From Treponema sp. (GTDB taxonomy: Bacteria; Spirochaetota; Spirochaetia; Treponematales; Breznakiellaceae), in contig WRKT01000006.1 in assembly GCA_009777995.1 (NCBI GenBank), positions 62,001-126,000 of the forward strand: a stretch of 64,000 nucleotides of DNA, read 5' to 3'. The notes beneath the pieces are model-generated. The model saw only the letters and a program-made list of their open reading frames with translations, was not told the origin of the DNA and ran no database searches. The stretch's first letter is position 1. Each line of letters begins with the position of its first letter. Below, piece after piece: positions 8,731 to 18,204 of the stretch. Both the position numbers and the translations under genes were made by a program.

Positions 8731-11700
8731 TATTCCCCGCTATTATCAACCAAACTTGATAAATCATCCCCTCCCTTAAAACGAAGCACATTTACCATGA
8801 AGATATTCAATTTATTTACGATATTTGGAGGCAGGAGATTACCATCCACTTCCACAGAAAGCAGGGGATAGTTCCTCTCTCTTGCCCAAGGTGTAAAGAG
8901 CCCCTCGATAACACGGCCTATTAAACATGCGAAGGGAGCAATATTAACAATGCCTGAGTATCCTGCATCCATTGCCGCAGCAGCAGACCCGGATGAAACT
9001 GCAATTTCAGAGTTCAGTTCAAGGTTTACAAAATGCTCCCTGCTATACTTCATTATTATACGCATGTCATGGGGGGTATCAGGGATTAATCCTGACGGCT
9101 GCAGTATTGAAAGTACCTTTTTTTCGATTGAGTGCTTCCACCACATTTCCAGGTTAAGTTTATGCAGGGTGCGCCGGGGTTTGGAAAAAAGTCTTCTCCC
9201 CGGTTTCCTTAAATTGATGAGTTTCTTTAGTTCGTATTCCCTAACAAAGTCAAGGTAATGAATCCACTCTGAGATTCCTGCAACCTTGACCACAATGCCC
9301 CTTTCGCTTAACAGTTCTGTCAGTTCCCCGACTGCAAAGTCATCGCGGCGAACGTAGATTTCGCCCACTACCAAGACCTTGGGGCAATCGGCAACCTTTG
9401 CTTTAAGAGGGATCTTTTTAAGATCGGCTGCAAGGTGTTCGAGTTCCTTCCAAATATGCTTTGGTCTTTTTTCAACTGTATCCATTAAGCGGAGCCAGGA
9501 GTTTTTAAAGTCCGCAATTGCCGCCTTTGGGTTAACAGCAGTTGTTAAGAGGCTGTTCTGAATGTCTTTAAGATAATCAGAAAAAACAAGACCCTTCCAC
9601 ATATCTCTTGCAAACCTTCGTCCAAGTTCTGTATAAGAATTATCGGCTGATAGAATAAATACAACAACATTTTCCAGCCTTAGGTCTTTAAAGAGATTCT
9701 CGTAGAAGACATAGTATTGACCTGTTCTGCAGGGGCCTGTTGTAATTGGCACAAAGAGGAGGTAAAGCTCATCCTTTCGGTATTTATCGCTCCAGATAAA
9801 CTCCAAGGTGCTTCCAAGCACCAGATGACTTGGCACACATTCCTTGCCTGATGCGTGCATGCGGGCTATCTGAACGGTTTTGGCTGTTGCAACAGGAAGG
9901 GCTTCTCCGTTGATTCCCTGACTGCGCAGTGCAGCGCCAAGATAACCTGTGGAAATGTCTCCCATATTTGAAAGCAGGACTTTTACACGGTTATTATCGC
10001 GTATCCTCACCCTTTCACCTGTTTTATTATTATCAATCCTCAGGCGATCATCGGGTGCTGCCTCTTTCTCATAGACGAACTTCCAGCCGTTATCGTAGCG
10101 CTCATTTTCAATTTTATCTTTCTTCGCCTTATAACCATCGATTATATCAAGGAAGGCCTCAACTCTGGTGTCAATTCCTGCATCGGCTGAGTGAGAGTCC
10201 AGCTCCAGTACAAGGAAGGGCTTCTGACCCATTATCCACTTAATATAGTGAAGGATGAAGGAATCAGGGGCACATGAAAAATTAGAAATGAAGGCGAGGT
10301 AGATATTGTCTTCTTTCTTTATTAAACTCGATGCCTTTACGTCCTGTTGGCCATAATACCAATACATATTCGGGAATATTTCTTCGTCTTCGAATGGAAG
10401 TATGTCGAAGGGGATTATTGAATAGCCTCTGGTAGTAAACTTCCTTGGGATACCCATATTTGCTTCGGGAGTAAAGGCATTATAGGGTCTTCCAAAAAGT
10501 GCGATGACAGGCCTGTTAGCCTTACGAGCTTCCATAACTGCTTCTTTCCCAAGTTTGGCTGCTGCAGAAAAATACTCGTTCTGTTTTATCATTGCCTTTG
10601 TAAATGCGGCTTTTGTTTCATTATCACTTATACCTAGCTTTTCGCTCATTATTTGAAATAGCTCGAGGGCCTTTTCGTCTCCAAACTTAAAACTTACAAC
10701 AAGGGGCAGCCACTTTTTTTTGTCAATATCGGGGAAAGCTTTTTCCATGTAATATGGAAGAGCCTGTGTTATTGGGCAGAAGTTTGCATGAACATTTTTT
10801 TCGTAGCTTGGCATGTCGCGGAAGTGGGGCAGAAGCACAAAATCGGCTCCCTTATCAAGGCAGTCCTGCACCGCTCCGTGGGCAATTTCTGCAGGGAAGC
10901 AGTACTCGGACTCGGCCTTTGCAAGACCCTCATCGGCAACTTCACTTGAGAGAAAGGTTTTAATGCCGAGTTCGTGGAAGAACCAGGAGTAAAGCGGGTA
11001 AAGAGTGTGGACAGAGAGTGCTCTCGGGATACCGACTGTGAAATTCCTGTGAGTTTCTAGTTCCGGAGCTGCGAATTCTTCAAAAAGAAGCTTTTGTCTT
11101 TTTTCAACATAGTCAAAGACCTGCACTTCCTTAATTGCCTTACGGGTATTTGTATACTTATTGCAGCGCCCTCCGAACATGTACTTACTATTATTCACAT
11201 TTAAAACTTGAATCGGGCAAAGGTTTTCGCAGGACTTACATGTGAAGACGCTCTCGTAGCCGATCTCCCTTTCAAGCAATTCATTTATATCCGGTCTTAT
11301 TTCGGTTAAGAGGCCTTCGGTATTTTTTCTTTTTGCAAGCAGGCCTACTCCGAAGCAGCCGGTCAGCTCAGGGGAAGGCGGAACAAGTATTTCCTTATTC
11401 AGCATCATTGCAAAGGCTAGAGGAACTGCAGGGTTCTTTGCCACACCGCCCTGGAGGAAAATCTTTCCGCCAATGGTACGATTTCCGACAACCCTATTAA
11501 GATAATTTGAAACAATGGAGCAGACAATGCCTGCCGTGATATTCTCGCGGCTTGCTCCCTGTTGAACTGCTTTGCGAATATCGCTGTTAATAAATGCCGA
11601 ACAATGTTCTCCGAACTTTAAAGGTGCATCTGCTGCAAGGGCTATCGGGCCTATCTCTTCGGCACTGTGAATCGAAAGATCTCCTGCTGCACTTTCTTCC

Positions 11701-13037
11701 ATGAAGGAGCCGGTACCTGCAGAGCAGGCTTCGTTCATTGCATAATCTATTGGTACGCCATTTTTTAATAGAACATATTTTGCGTCTTGGCCGCCTATTT
11801 CAAAAATTGTTTCCACATCCCGGTCAAAGTATGTTGTTCCAATAGAATGTGCGATAATCTCGTTATAAACTCCGGGTGTTTGCAAAAAGACTCCGAGTAT
11901 CTCCCTGCTTGAACCGGTTGTTGCAATAAGACGTATATCGACTTCCTTTGAGCCTGTATCCGCAATTACCTTTTCTCTGATTTTTTCAAGACATCCCTTA
12001 AGAGCTTTGACGGGGTCACCATGGGTTCTTCCGTAATGGCTTGCTGCGATTTCGTCGGTTTCCATGTCAATGAGGCAGGCCTTGGTTGTTGTGGAGCCGC
12101 CATCAACGCCAAGTATATATCTGCGTCCCGGTATCACCTTGCTCTCTCGTCTTTCAAAAGTCCGCACCTTGTCTTTCTTGCCAATTAGTGCGTCCATTGT
12201 GTCAAAGCGTATCTCGTTGGTTTTAAAGAGCTTTTCCAATACAGGTAGGGGGGACCCGGAGGCTTGGGCAAGAACTGCAGCTCCAAGGGCTTCGAAAACA
12301 TGAGCTGTCTCCGGGATTATGAAATCAATTTTGGGTGCCTTCTCCCTTATAAATCTAATGATATGGCGGTTAAGGGTGATACCCCCTGTAAGCACAACCC
12401 TGCCTGCTGTAACTCTTGCTCGTTTTAGAAAGTCGATGACCTTTACTGCCATAACATCCGAAAGAGAAAGTACTATATCGTCTTTTGTGGCCTCTCTCTT
12501 ATTCAATTTATGGGTACAGTCGCTTTTCATGAATACAGAGCAGCGGGTTGAAAGGGGATATACCTTTGCACATTCAGGGACATTTTCTATGTCTTCCAGA
12601 ACCATGTTCATGCGGGCGAGCTGTTGCTTTAGAAATTCTCCGGTGCCGGAGGCACATTTATTCCCTGAAAAATTGTTGATAATTTTACCGTTTTCAAGAG
12701 AATAGACTATTAAGTCCTCTCCACCCATGCTTACTACTGCATCCGCATTGAGACTAAGGGCCCTTAGGGCTGCTTCGACACAGAGGGGCTCCAAGGTGCC
12801 TGCTGCGTCAAACATGAAACGGCCCTCGTTTCCTGTTATAAGGGTCGGGAGACCAGTGAAGGCAACGCCGGTCTCTGCCTGTGCCGTTGCATCTTCGAAA
12901 AGTTTCTTTGCGGCAGCTTGGAAATCCCCCTCGTGGGGTAGTGCGCCGTTCCAAAGAGGCGTGTTTCCTTCTGCCAGAACCATTTTTAACGTAGTTGAAC
13001 CAATATTAATGCCTAAGGACTTCATATTCCTGTCCAT
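8730..13037 (-). CDS. Giant fused acyl-CoA dehydratase activase (BadF/BcrA + DUF2229)
   Basis: This 1435-residue cytoplasmic protein belongs to the fused family related to the ATP-driven activator of 2-hydroxyacyl-CoA dehydratases. Two ASKHA-fold ATPase domains are visible: GINIGSTTLKMV near the start with KCASGTGEF and RCSVFMKSDC, and GVDGGSTTTKA near residue 307 with ACSAGTGSFMEE and HCSAFINSDIR. These Cys residues are the places where the activase dimer holds its [4Fe-4S] cluster. A Cys-rich link (CKSCENLC, then GRCNKY) leads into a long DUF2229/dehydratase-like region to the C-terminus. No separate HgdA/HgdB dehydratase genes occur in this window, so its client is unknown. Start: first ATG, behind AAGG. 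The gene is translationally coupled to the patatin gene. Confidence 0.9.
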   Translation of the reverse strand: MDRNMKSLGINIGSTTLKMVLAEGNTPLWNGALPHEGDFQAAAKKLFEDATAQAETGVAFTGLPTLITGNEGRFMFDAAGTLEPLCVEAALRALSLNADAVVSMGGEDLIVYSLENGKIINNFSGNKCASGTGEFLKQQLARMNMVLEDIENVPECAKVYPLSTRCSVFMKSDCTHKLNKREATKDDIVLSLSDVMAVKVIDFLKRARVTAGRVVLTGGITLNRHIIRFIREKAPKIDFIIPETAHVFEALGAAVLAQASGSPLPVLEKLFKTNEIRFDTMDALIGKKDKVRTFERRESKVIPGRRYILGVDGGSTTTKACLIDMETDEIAASHYGRTHGDPVKALKGCLEKIREKVIADTGSKEVDIRLIATTGSSREILGVFLQTPGVYNEIIAHSIGTTYFDRDVETIFEIGGQDAKYVLLKNGVPIDYAMNEACSAGTGSFMEESAAGDLSIHSAEEIGPIALAADAPLKFGEHCSAFINSDIRKAVQQGASRENITAGIVCSIVSNYLNRVVGNRTIGGKIFLQGGVAKNPAVPLAFAMMLNKEILVPPSPELTGCFGVGLLAKRKNTEGLLTEIRPDINELLEREIGYESVFTCKSCENLCPIQVLNVNNSKYMFGGRCNKYTNTRKAIKEVQVFDYVEKRQKLLFEEFAAPELETHRNFTVGIPRALSVHTLYPLYSWFFHELGIKTFLSSEVADEGLAKAESEYCFPAEIAHGAVQDCLDKGADFVLLPHFRDMPSYEKNVHANFCPITQALPYYMEKAFPDIDKKKWLPLVVSFKFGDEKALELFQIMSEKLGISDNETKAAFTKAMIKQNEYFSAAAKLGKEAVMEARKANRPVIALFGRPYNAFTPEANMGIPRKFTTRGYSIIPFDILPFEDEEIFPNMYWYYGQQDVKASSLIKKEDNIYLAFISNFSCAPDSFILHYIKWIMGQKPFLVLELDSHSADAGIDTRVEAFLDIIDGYKAKKDKIENERYDNGWKFVYEKEAAPDDRLRIDNNKTGERVRIRDNNRVKVLLSNMGDISTGYLGAALRSQGINGEALPVATAKTVQIARMHASGKECVPSHLVLGSTLEFIWSDKYRKDELYLLFVPITTGPCRTGQYYVFYENLFKDLRLENVVVFILSADNSYTELGRRFARDMWKGLVFSDYLKDIQNSLLTTAVNPKAAIADFKNSWLRLMDTVEKRPKHIWKELEHLAADLKKIPLKAKVADCPKVLVVGEIYVRRDDFAVGELTELLSERGIVVKVAGISEWIHYLDFVREYELKKLINLRKPGRRLFSKPRRTLHKLNLEMWWKHSIEKKVLSILQPSGLIPDTPHDMRIIMKYSREHFVNLELNSEIAVSSGSAAAAMDAGYSGIVNIAPFACLIGRVIEGLFTPWARERNYPLLSVEVDGNLLPPNIVNKLNIFMVNVLRFKGGDDLSSLVDNSGE

Positions 13038-13069
13038 TTTACCTTAGACACCCTTCATTATGGAAGTAG

Positions 13070-14290
13070 TTAACGGACTCTGTTTTTGTAATTTTGCCTG
13101 AATGTATGAAATATTTCCTTCATTTTTTGAACTTCCTCTTCTTCAGGGGGTTTTTCACCGTAACGAGTTTTTATATAAAATGAGCGAAAAAGTGCGGAAT
13201 CATCCGCATTTTCGAATCTTACCCTTGAAATTAGCTCATAATCGGCACTTGTTAAATACGGTTCCTTTTCGATCCCGTTTTTTCTGCATAGTTCAAGGAA
13301 TTTTCGGTAAATTTCCCTGATCTGATTCGATGAAAAAAGCCTGCGCTTACCCTGTTTTCGCCCCGGAGCAATAGAGAAACTCCTCTCAGGTGCTTCTTTC
13401 CGCCCTGATGAGGCTGCCGTATTGTTTAAAAGCCATTTGAAAAGCCGGTAAATTAGGTAAATGGCTAAGGCAAATAATAGCAGATAGAAAATGGACCTGA
13501 CAACTTCATAACCTGTACCCCCGGGGTCCGGGTAATATGCCTCTTCGGGGCCGTCAAAGGCTTCAAACTCCTGAGTATTTGCATCCGCCGACTCGATTCT
13601 TCCTGAAACCCGTTCAATAAGGTTGAACAGGGGTCTTAGGATAAAGATAATTACCGTGATAAGGGCCATTAATAATGGGGCAATGACATTAAAATAAAAG
13701 GTTCGTAAAAGGAAACCAATGAAACCAAAGAAGGCCCTGTTTCCTAAAAGAGCTCCAAGCAGCACAATTCCAAGAACTTGCATTAGGTTGATAATTCTAA
13801 AGTGGGTAGTGGCTCTTGTATCTTTATCGTGCCGCAGTGTATTCATAAGAAGAGCCGAGCTTATAAGAAAGATTAGAGCGAAGGGCAGGGAAGCTGCTTC
13901 AAGATGGACCCTGCCGCCGACGGCTATCATCAAAACTAAGAATAGACTTAAAACCTTAAAGAAAGTGTAAAAAACTTCGTTATAAATAAAATCTGATTTT
14001 AATTTCTCGATATTTCGTATGCAAAGACCGAGATACACTCCTGCCGGCAGGAGCAGTAAAAAATTTGCAAGACTTAACGGGATTACAATGAAGCATGCGG
14101 GTAATAAAACCAATGGGATAAAACGAATATATCCTTTTTCTGAAATTGCACCTGAGATAAAGGAGCAGAGTGCGAAGACAGGTAAAGTTTGTAATGCAGG
14201 CTGTCCTCCGCTAAGAGAAGAGAAGAAATTTGCAAAGGTGAAGTAAAAGCAAAGGTCACTTATTATTCTTAAAGTGAAAATTAGGTTCAA
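13070..14290 (-). CDS. DUF4129-like multipass membrane protein
   Basis: A 406-residue protein with about six to seven membrane helices, a short extracytoplasmic or cytoplasmic loop around residues 225-255, another helix near 265-285, then a soluble C-terminal domain (about 325-400). That domain reads REIYRKFLELCRKNGI, LTSADYE, and FYIKTRYGE, the pattern of the C-terminal DUF4129 domain found with DUF58/MoxR and transglutaminase genes. Its start overlaps the DUF58 gene stop by 4 nt. Together with MoxR and DUF58 it forms a conserved three-gene unit whose exact role, likely assembly or quality control of a cell-envelope factor, is unproven. A transglutaminase core is not present. Confidence 0.78.
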   Translation of the reverse strand: MNLIFTLRIISDLCFYFTFANFFSSLSGGQPALQTLPVFALCSFISGAISEKGYIRFIPLVLLPACFIVIPLSLANFLLLLPAGVYLGLCIRNIEKLKSDFIYNEVFYTFFKVLSLFLVLMIAVGGRVHLEAASLPFALIFLISSALLMNTLRHDKDTRATTHFRIINLMQVLGIVLLGALLGNRAFFGFIGFLLRTFYFNVIAPLLMALITVIIFILRPLFNLIERVSGRIESADANTQEFEAFDGPEEAYYPDPGGTGYEVVRSIFYLLLFALAIYLIYRLFKWLLNNTAASSGRKEAPERSFSIAPGRKQGKRRLFSSNQIREIYRKFLELCRKNGIEKEPYLTSADYELISRVRFENADDSALFRSFYIKTRYGEKPPEEEEVQKMKEIFHTFRQNYKNRVR

Positions 14291-15345
14291 CTTAGAATCT
14301 CCTCTGCCTTAATTATTAAGACCCTGCCTGCATTCTCCTTGGGTAAAAATGCCGTAATATCTTCATTCATTGTGGGGCTTATGATGATAAGTGATCTTGC
14401 TCCGCCCGGCCCGAGTCGTTTTATTGTTGCGGCGAACGGCTCTCTTATATTATACGAAGCACGACCGAGTCCTTCCATAATTGTGAAGAAATGCTTTCTG
14501 CCAAGTCCCTCCGGGATATATGACCAATTTCCGAAAACTCCCTGGGTTGTGGCATTTGTGTAAAAATCGTATTGGATCCTCCTCTCTTCAAGGTTCTTGC
14601 AAACTGTATGAGTTATGCTATAACAGGTTTCTATAATGGTTTCCTTTTCTTCTTCTATATAATCAGATTCCACGTTTAATATAACCGTAACAGCAGGTTC
14701 CATAGTAAAATCATGGTTTTTAACCATTATTTGGCCCATCCTTGCGCTTTGTGTCCAGGAAATGGCCTTCATCGGCTCCCTGCCGGAATACTCCCTGAAC
14801 CCTGCGGTAAGTACCGGATCTTCAATAATAAATCGCCTGACAGAAATATCACCTAAAAAACCGCCAACCACTTCATTGACATTAACTGTATCAATTTCCT
14901 TTGGGTATACGACAATCTCGTTGAAGACGCCATAGCTATGCCTGTCTGCATTTAAGCCAAGAAAGTCCCCCCCGCTTAGGTATGCATGTGTAAACAGGTA
15001 ACGGCCTCTCTTTGAAATTGATGCCTCCAGGTTGCGCTGCCGTCCCGAGCGGGGAGTCATAAATGTTGTATAGGAAAATTTAAACTCACTTGTATACTTG
15101 TTCGCAACTTCAAGGGGGTGATTGTGAAGTGTAAGCGAAGCGGGGATGCTTCCTTCGACTTTAAGGAAGGGTATGAATTTTAAGCGCGGGTTAATCAGAC
15201 TTGTGATAATATCGAATTTTTCGTTAGGGGCTGCAAGTAAAACAGACGGGCCGTAATCAAATTCAACACCGTCAAGGGCCTTGTCAAGAAACCATTTTTC
15301 GGCAAGCAATACCAAGACCAATAGGGCTATGATGAAAATCAGCAT
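14287..15345 (-). CDS. DUF58-domain protein
   Basis: This 352-residue protein starts with one membrane segment (residues 2-17), then a beta-rich region. The DUF58 signature follows, with the YSGREPMKAISWTQSARMGQ block near residue 195 and a von Willebrand A-like alpha/beta fold after it (VTVILNVESDY, with an acidic patch). DUF58 proteins partner with MoxR ATPases, usually encoded next to each other as here. The start lies 3 nt past the MoxR stop, and the end overlaps the DUF4129-like gene. The substrate and role in spirochaetes are unknown. Confidence 0.88.
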   Translation of the reverse strand: MLIFIIALLVLVLLAEKWFLDKALDGVEFDYGPSVLLAAPNEKFDIITSLINPRLKFIPFLKVEGSIPASLTLHNHPLEVANKYTSEFKFSYTTFMTPRSGRQRNLEASISKRGRYLFTHAYLSGGDFLGLNADRHSYGVFNEIVVYPKEIDTVNVNEVVGGFLGDISVRRFIIEDPVLTAGFREYSGREPMKAISWTQSARMGQIMVKNHDFTMEPAVTVILNVESDYIEEEKETIIETCYSITHTVCKNLEERRIQYDFYTNATTQGVFGNWSYIPEGLGRKHFFTIMEGLGRASYNIREPFAATIKRLGPGGARSLIIISPTMNEDITAFLPKENAGRVLIIKAEEILS

Positions 15346-15348
15346 TAA

Positions 15349-16293
15349 CTAAACATCCTCAAGGGGAACTTCAGCTTTATTAATTATTCTGTTAAGGATT
15401 TCAGTATAGTTCGCGGTCTTTGTGGTGGAGCCCATGCTTAGGCGGTGGGTGAGTATATGGGGTGCAACAAAGCGCACGTCTTCGGGGATTACATAGTCCC
15501 TGCCGTTCATTGCTGCGCAGGCCTGACTTGCTTTATAAAGGGCGATAGCCCCGCGAGTGGATACTCCTGCTATAAACTTGCTCTCCTTTCGGGTAGCTTC
15601 GATTATGTCCATGATATAATCGGAGACATCTTCACTTACAAGGGTTTCGATATATTTTGCTCTGATATAGGCTGTTTCTTCATTGGTCACTGTTTGTTTT
15701 AATGATTCAACAATGTCCAGGGTTGACGGCCTTGAAATAACGCTAAGTTCCTGCTCTCTGTTCATGTATCCGAGAGAGAGCCGCATGAAGAAGCGGTCTG
15801 TTTGCGCTTCCGGGAGGGGAAAGGTGCCGTAGGATTCCAGCGGATTCTGGGTGGCCATGACCATGAAGGGCTCGTCAAGAATCGTGGTCTTTCCGTCGAC
15901 TGTAATCTGGCGCTCCTCCATGGCCTCAAGAAGGCTTGACTGGGTTCGCGGTGTGGCCCTGTTAATTTCGTCTGCAAGCACTATGTTCGTGAAGAGGGGC
16001 CCCGGCCTGAACTGAAAGTCGCCGACTTTCTGATTGTAGAAATTTATGCCGGTAAGGTCCGAGGGGAGCAGGTCGGGTGTGAACTGAATCCTCTTGAAAT
16101 CTCCTCCTATGGTCTTAGCAAAGGAGCGAAGAAGCATGGTCTTTCCTGTTCCGGGAATGTCCTCTATAAGAACATGACCCCTGCAAACAAAGCAAATTAA
16201 TACAAGGAAGATGGAATCATCCTTTCCTATTATGACCTTAGAGCAGTTTTCGATAACACTATGCTTGTATGCAGTAAAACGACCGATATCCAT
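15349..16293 (-). CDS. MoxR-family AAA+ ATPase
   Basis: A 314-residue AAA+ ATPase of the MoxR clade, chaperone-like and usually partnered with VWA/DUF58 proteins. Walker A is GTGKT at 48-52 and Walker B LADEINR at 106-112. The sensor region TQNPLESYGTFPLPEAQTDRF and a C-terminal lid (VSTRGAIALYKASQA) are present. The frame is open a further 28 codons upstream, but the ATG at 16293 has a good GGAG site 6 nt before it and gives the usual N-terminus, so I chose it. It is the first gene of the MoxR-DUF58-DUF4129 unit and is divergent from the rubrerythrin gene. Confidence 0.94.
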   Translation of the reverse strand: MDIGRFTAYKHSVIENCSKVIIGKDDSIFLVLICFVCRGHVLIEDIPGTGKTMLLRSFAKTIGGDFKRIQFTPDLLPSDLTGINFYNQKVGDFQFRPGPLFTNIVLADEINRATPRTQSSLLEAMEERQITVDGKTTILDEPFMVMATQNPLESYGTFPLPEAQTDRFFMRLSLGYMNREQELSVISRPSTLDIVESLKQTVTNEETAYIRAKYIETLVSEDVSDYIMDIIEATRKESKFIAGVSTRGAIALYKASQACAAMNGRDYVIPEDVRFVAPHILTHRLSMGSTTKTANYTEILNRIINKAEVPLEDV

Positions 16294-16395
16294 CTTCTTC
16301 TCCGATAATTTGATTTTTTGTATTATATACGATTTATTGTTAGGATTACCATATCTATCCGGATAAGAGCTATACACATTTTAAGGATTTGGGGG

Positions 16396-16401
16396 TATAA
16401 T
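16396..16401 (+). promoter_or_regulatory. Candidate -10 element for the rubrerythrin gene
   Basis: A perfect TATAAT lies 59 nt upstream of the rubrerythrin start. The hexamer 17 nt further up is TACACA (16373-16378), a poor -35, so an activator may be needed. No PerR-like palindrome was recognised around it. Confidence 0.4.
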
Positions 16402-16459
16402 ATATTCATGGAACCTGCGGCCTTGGGTCGTTTGCATATTTAATCTATAGGAGAAAATC

Positions 16460-17002
16460 ATGAAGAAATGGATTTGTTCAGTTTGCGGTTATGTTCATAC
16501 AGGCGATGCTCCTCCCGAGTTTTGCCCCCAGTGTAAGGTACCTGCTTCAAAGTTTAGCGAGCAAAAAGCAGGTGCCTCTTTTGCTGCCGAGCATGTAGTG
16601 GGAGTTGCAAAGGGTGTTGATGCAGATATTATTAAGGATCTTCAGGCCCATTTTAACGGTGAATGCACCGAAGTTGGTATGTACCTTGCAATGTCAAGGG
16701 TTGCATTCCGCGAGGGGTATCCCGAAATTGGCCTTTACTGGGAAAAGGCAGCTTTTGAAGAAGCCGAGCATGCGGCAAAGTTTGCAGAGCTCCTTGGCGA
16801 AGTTGTCACAGACAGCACCAAGAAAAACCTTGAGATGAGGGTTGAAGCCGAGCACGGAGCCTGTGCAGGCAAGATGGATATTGCAAAGCGTGCCAAGGAG
16901 AAGAACCTGGATGCAATTCACGATACAGTCCATGAAATGGCAAGGGACGAAGCACGTCACTGCTCTGCTTTCAAGGGGCTGCTGGAAAGGTATTTCAAAT
17001 AA
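16460..17002 (+). CDS. Reverse rubrerythrin (N-terminal rubredoxin, di-iron peroxidase)
   Basis: A 180-residue peroxide-reducing protein of the rubrerythrin superfamily. The N-terminus is a rubredoxin-type FeS4 site (C6, C9, C22, C25), followed by a four-helix di-iron domain with [14 protein letters not shown] and DEARH ligand motifs. This order is the reverse of classical rubrerythrin and matches the clostridial reverse rubrerythrin that acts as an NAD(P)H-dependent peroxidase through rubredoxin partners. It protects anaerobes from H2O2 and O2. A GGAG site precedes the ATG, and a strong hairpin terminator follows, so it is probably monocistronic. Confidence 0.93.
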   Translation: MKKWICSVCGYVHTGDAPPEFCPQCKVPASKFSEQKAGASFAAEHVVGVAKGVDADIIKDLQAHFNGECTEVGMYLAMSRVAFREGYPEIGLYWEKAAFEEAEHAAKFAELLGEVVTDSTKKNLEMRVEAEHGACAGKMDIAKRAKEKNLDAIHDTVHEMARDEARHCSAFKGLLERYFK

Positions 17003-17015
17003 TTTTTAGAACAAG

Positions 17016-17042
17016 CGCCCGGGTTTCCCGGGCGTTTTTTTT
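17016..17042 (+). terminator. Rho-independent terminator after rubrerythrin
   Basis: An 8-bp perfect GC-rich stem (17016-17023 with 17027-17034) with a TTT loop is followed by eight T residues on the plus strand. It overlaps the stop codon of the convergent beta-lactamase-like gene. Confidence 0.93.
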
Positions 17043-18180
17043 AGAACTCTGTGCCTGTCGGCCATCCACTTACAATTCCAAGTACATCCCAGAATAGGCG
17101 ATCCATGTCCGAAACGAACTGCCTTCTAAGCGTGTCCACAGGTCTAAAATTTGTCATTATCACCCAGTTGAAGCCGTTGGATGCGCGAACCATAATCGTA
17201 GATACTCCTGAAAGGGCACCTGTATGCCACCAATTATCACGCTGATTAACAGACCAACCAAGTGCATAAAAATCACTCACGGAAGACGGTGCAGTCATTG
17301 TGCGGATTGTTTCGTATTCAAGCAGATCAGGAACGTGAGGGAAGGCATCGACATGGACGAGTAATCTAAGAAACTCTAAAGGGTTTGCCACCCATCCGCC
17401 ATAGGAATCCATGTGAGCAGGAATAGATGAGTACGGGTTCTCCCATTGGCTTGGGATATACTCGGGCTCATCGGGGACCGGCCCGTCGCTCCCTATCCTC
17501 ATTCCGTAAATGCCTATGGGTGCTAAAATATGCTCTCTTACATAATCCTCGTAGGGCATATCCGTTATTTTTTCGATGATCCTTCCAAGTACAAAATAGC
17601 CGAAATTGGAATAATTATAGAATGTACCCGGCTCGTGCAAAATTGTAAAGTTCTGCAAAACCCTGGTCATTAGGTCGCTTCCCGACAGAGTATTATGTAT
17701 GAAGACCGGATCATTCGGTGTATTGCCCCAGCCGCCTGAGCTATGCTCAAGGAGATGTCTTACAGTCACATCGGTGTCGGCTCTGTTTGATCGAATTGGT
17801 GTACCGTATTCATTGTTGAAAATGCCGCCTTCTCCAAAAACATAGTCATCAAGAGAGAGCCTATTCTCTTCTACCAGCTTCATTATTGCGATTGCCGTTA
17901 CAGGTTTTGAAAGGGATGCGATTCTCATTCGATGCTCGTCAGTGAGCTTTATTTTTTGGTCGCTGTCCGCAAAGCCTATTGCTCCCGAGTACACAAGCCG
18001 CTCGTTATACGAAACCGCCATGGATACTCCGCCGGGATTGCTGTACTTTTCGGAAAAAGCTATTAAGTGTTCTTCTATGACTCGCACATGCTCGGGTACA
18101 GGCTCTGATGCTCTTGTACATGCAGAAAAAACAAAAGTTAAAAATAAACATAGGCAGATTAATGGAAAAGCTTTTTTCAT
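17041..18180 (-). CDS. Serine beta-lactamase/DD-peptidase-like lipoprotein
   Basis: This is a 379-residue penicillin-recognising serine hydrolase of the class C beta-lactamase/esterase/R61 peptidase group. The N-terminal signal ends at a lipobox FSAC, so it should be a lipoprotein anchored at Cys21. The catalytic SxxK is S89-x-x-K92, the second motif YSN is at 190-192, and HTG at 319-321 replaces the KTG box as in many family members. Whether it acts on peptidoglycan, esters or beta-lactams cannot be told from sequence. It ends at the rubrerythrin terminator and lies downstream of the opp1 operon on the same strand. Confidence 0.9.
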   Translation of the reverse strand: MKKAFPLICLCLFLTFVFSACTRASEPVPEHVRVIEEHLIAFSEKYSNPGGVSMAVSYNERLVYSGAIGFADSDQKIKLTDEHRMRIASLSKPVTAIAIMKLVEENRLSLDDYVFGEGGIFNNEYGTPIRSNRADTDVTVRHLLEHSSGGWGNTPNDPVFIHNTLSGSDLMTRVLQNFTILHEPGTFYNYSNFGYFVLGRIIEKITDMPYEDYVREHILAPIGIYGMRIGSDGPVPDEPEYIPSQWENPYSSIPAHMDSYGGWVANPLEFLRLLVHVDAFPHVPDLLEYETIRTMTAPSSVSDFYALGWSVNQRDNWWHTGALSGVSTIMVRASNGFNWVIMTNFRPVDTLRRQFVSDMDRLFWDVLGIVSGWPTGTEF

Positions 18181-18204
18181 GAATTATTCTCCATGGGAAT
18201 TTTT

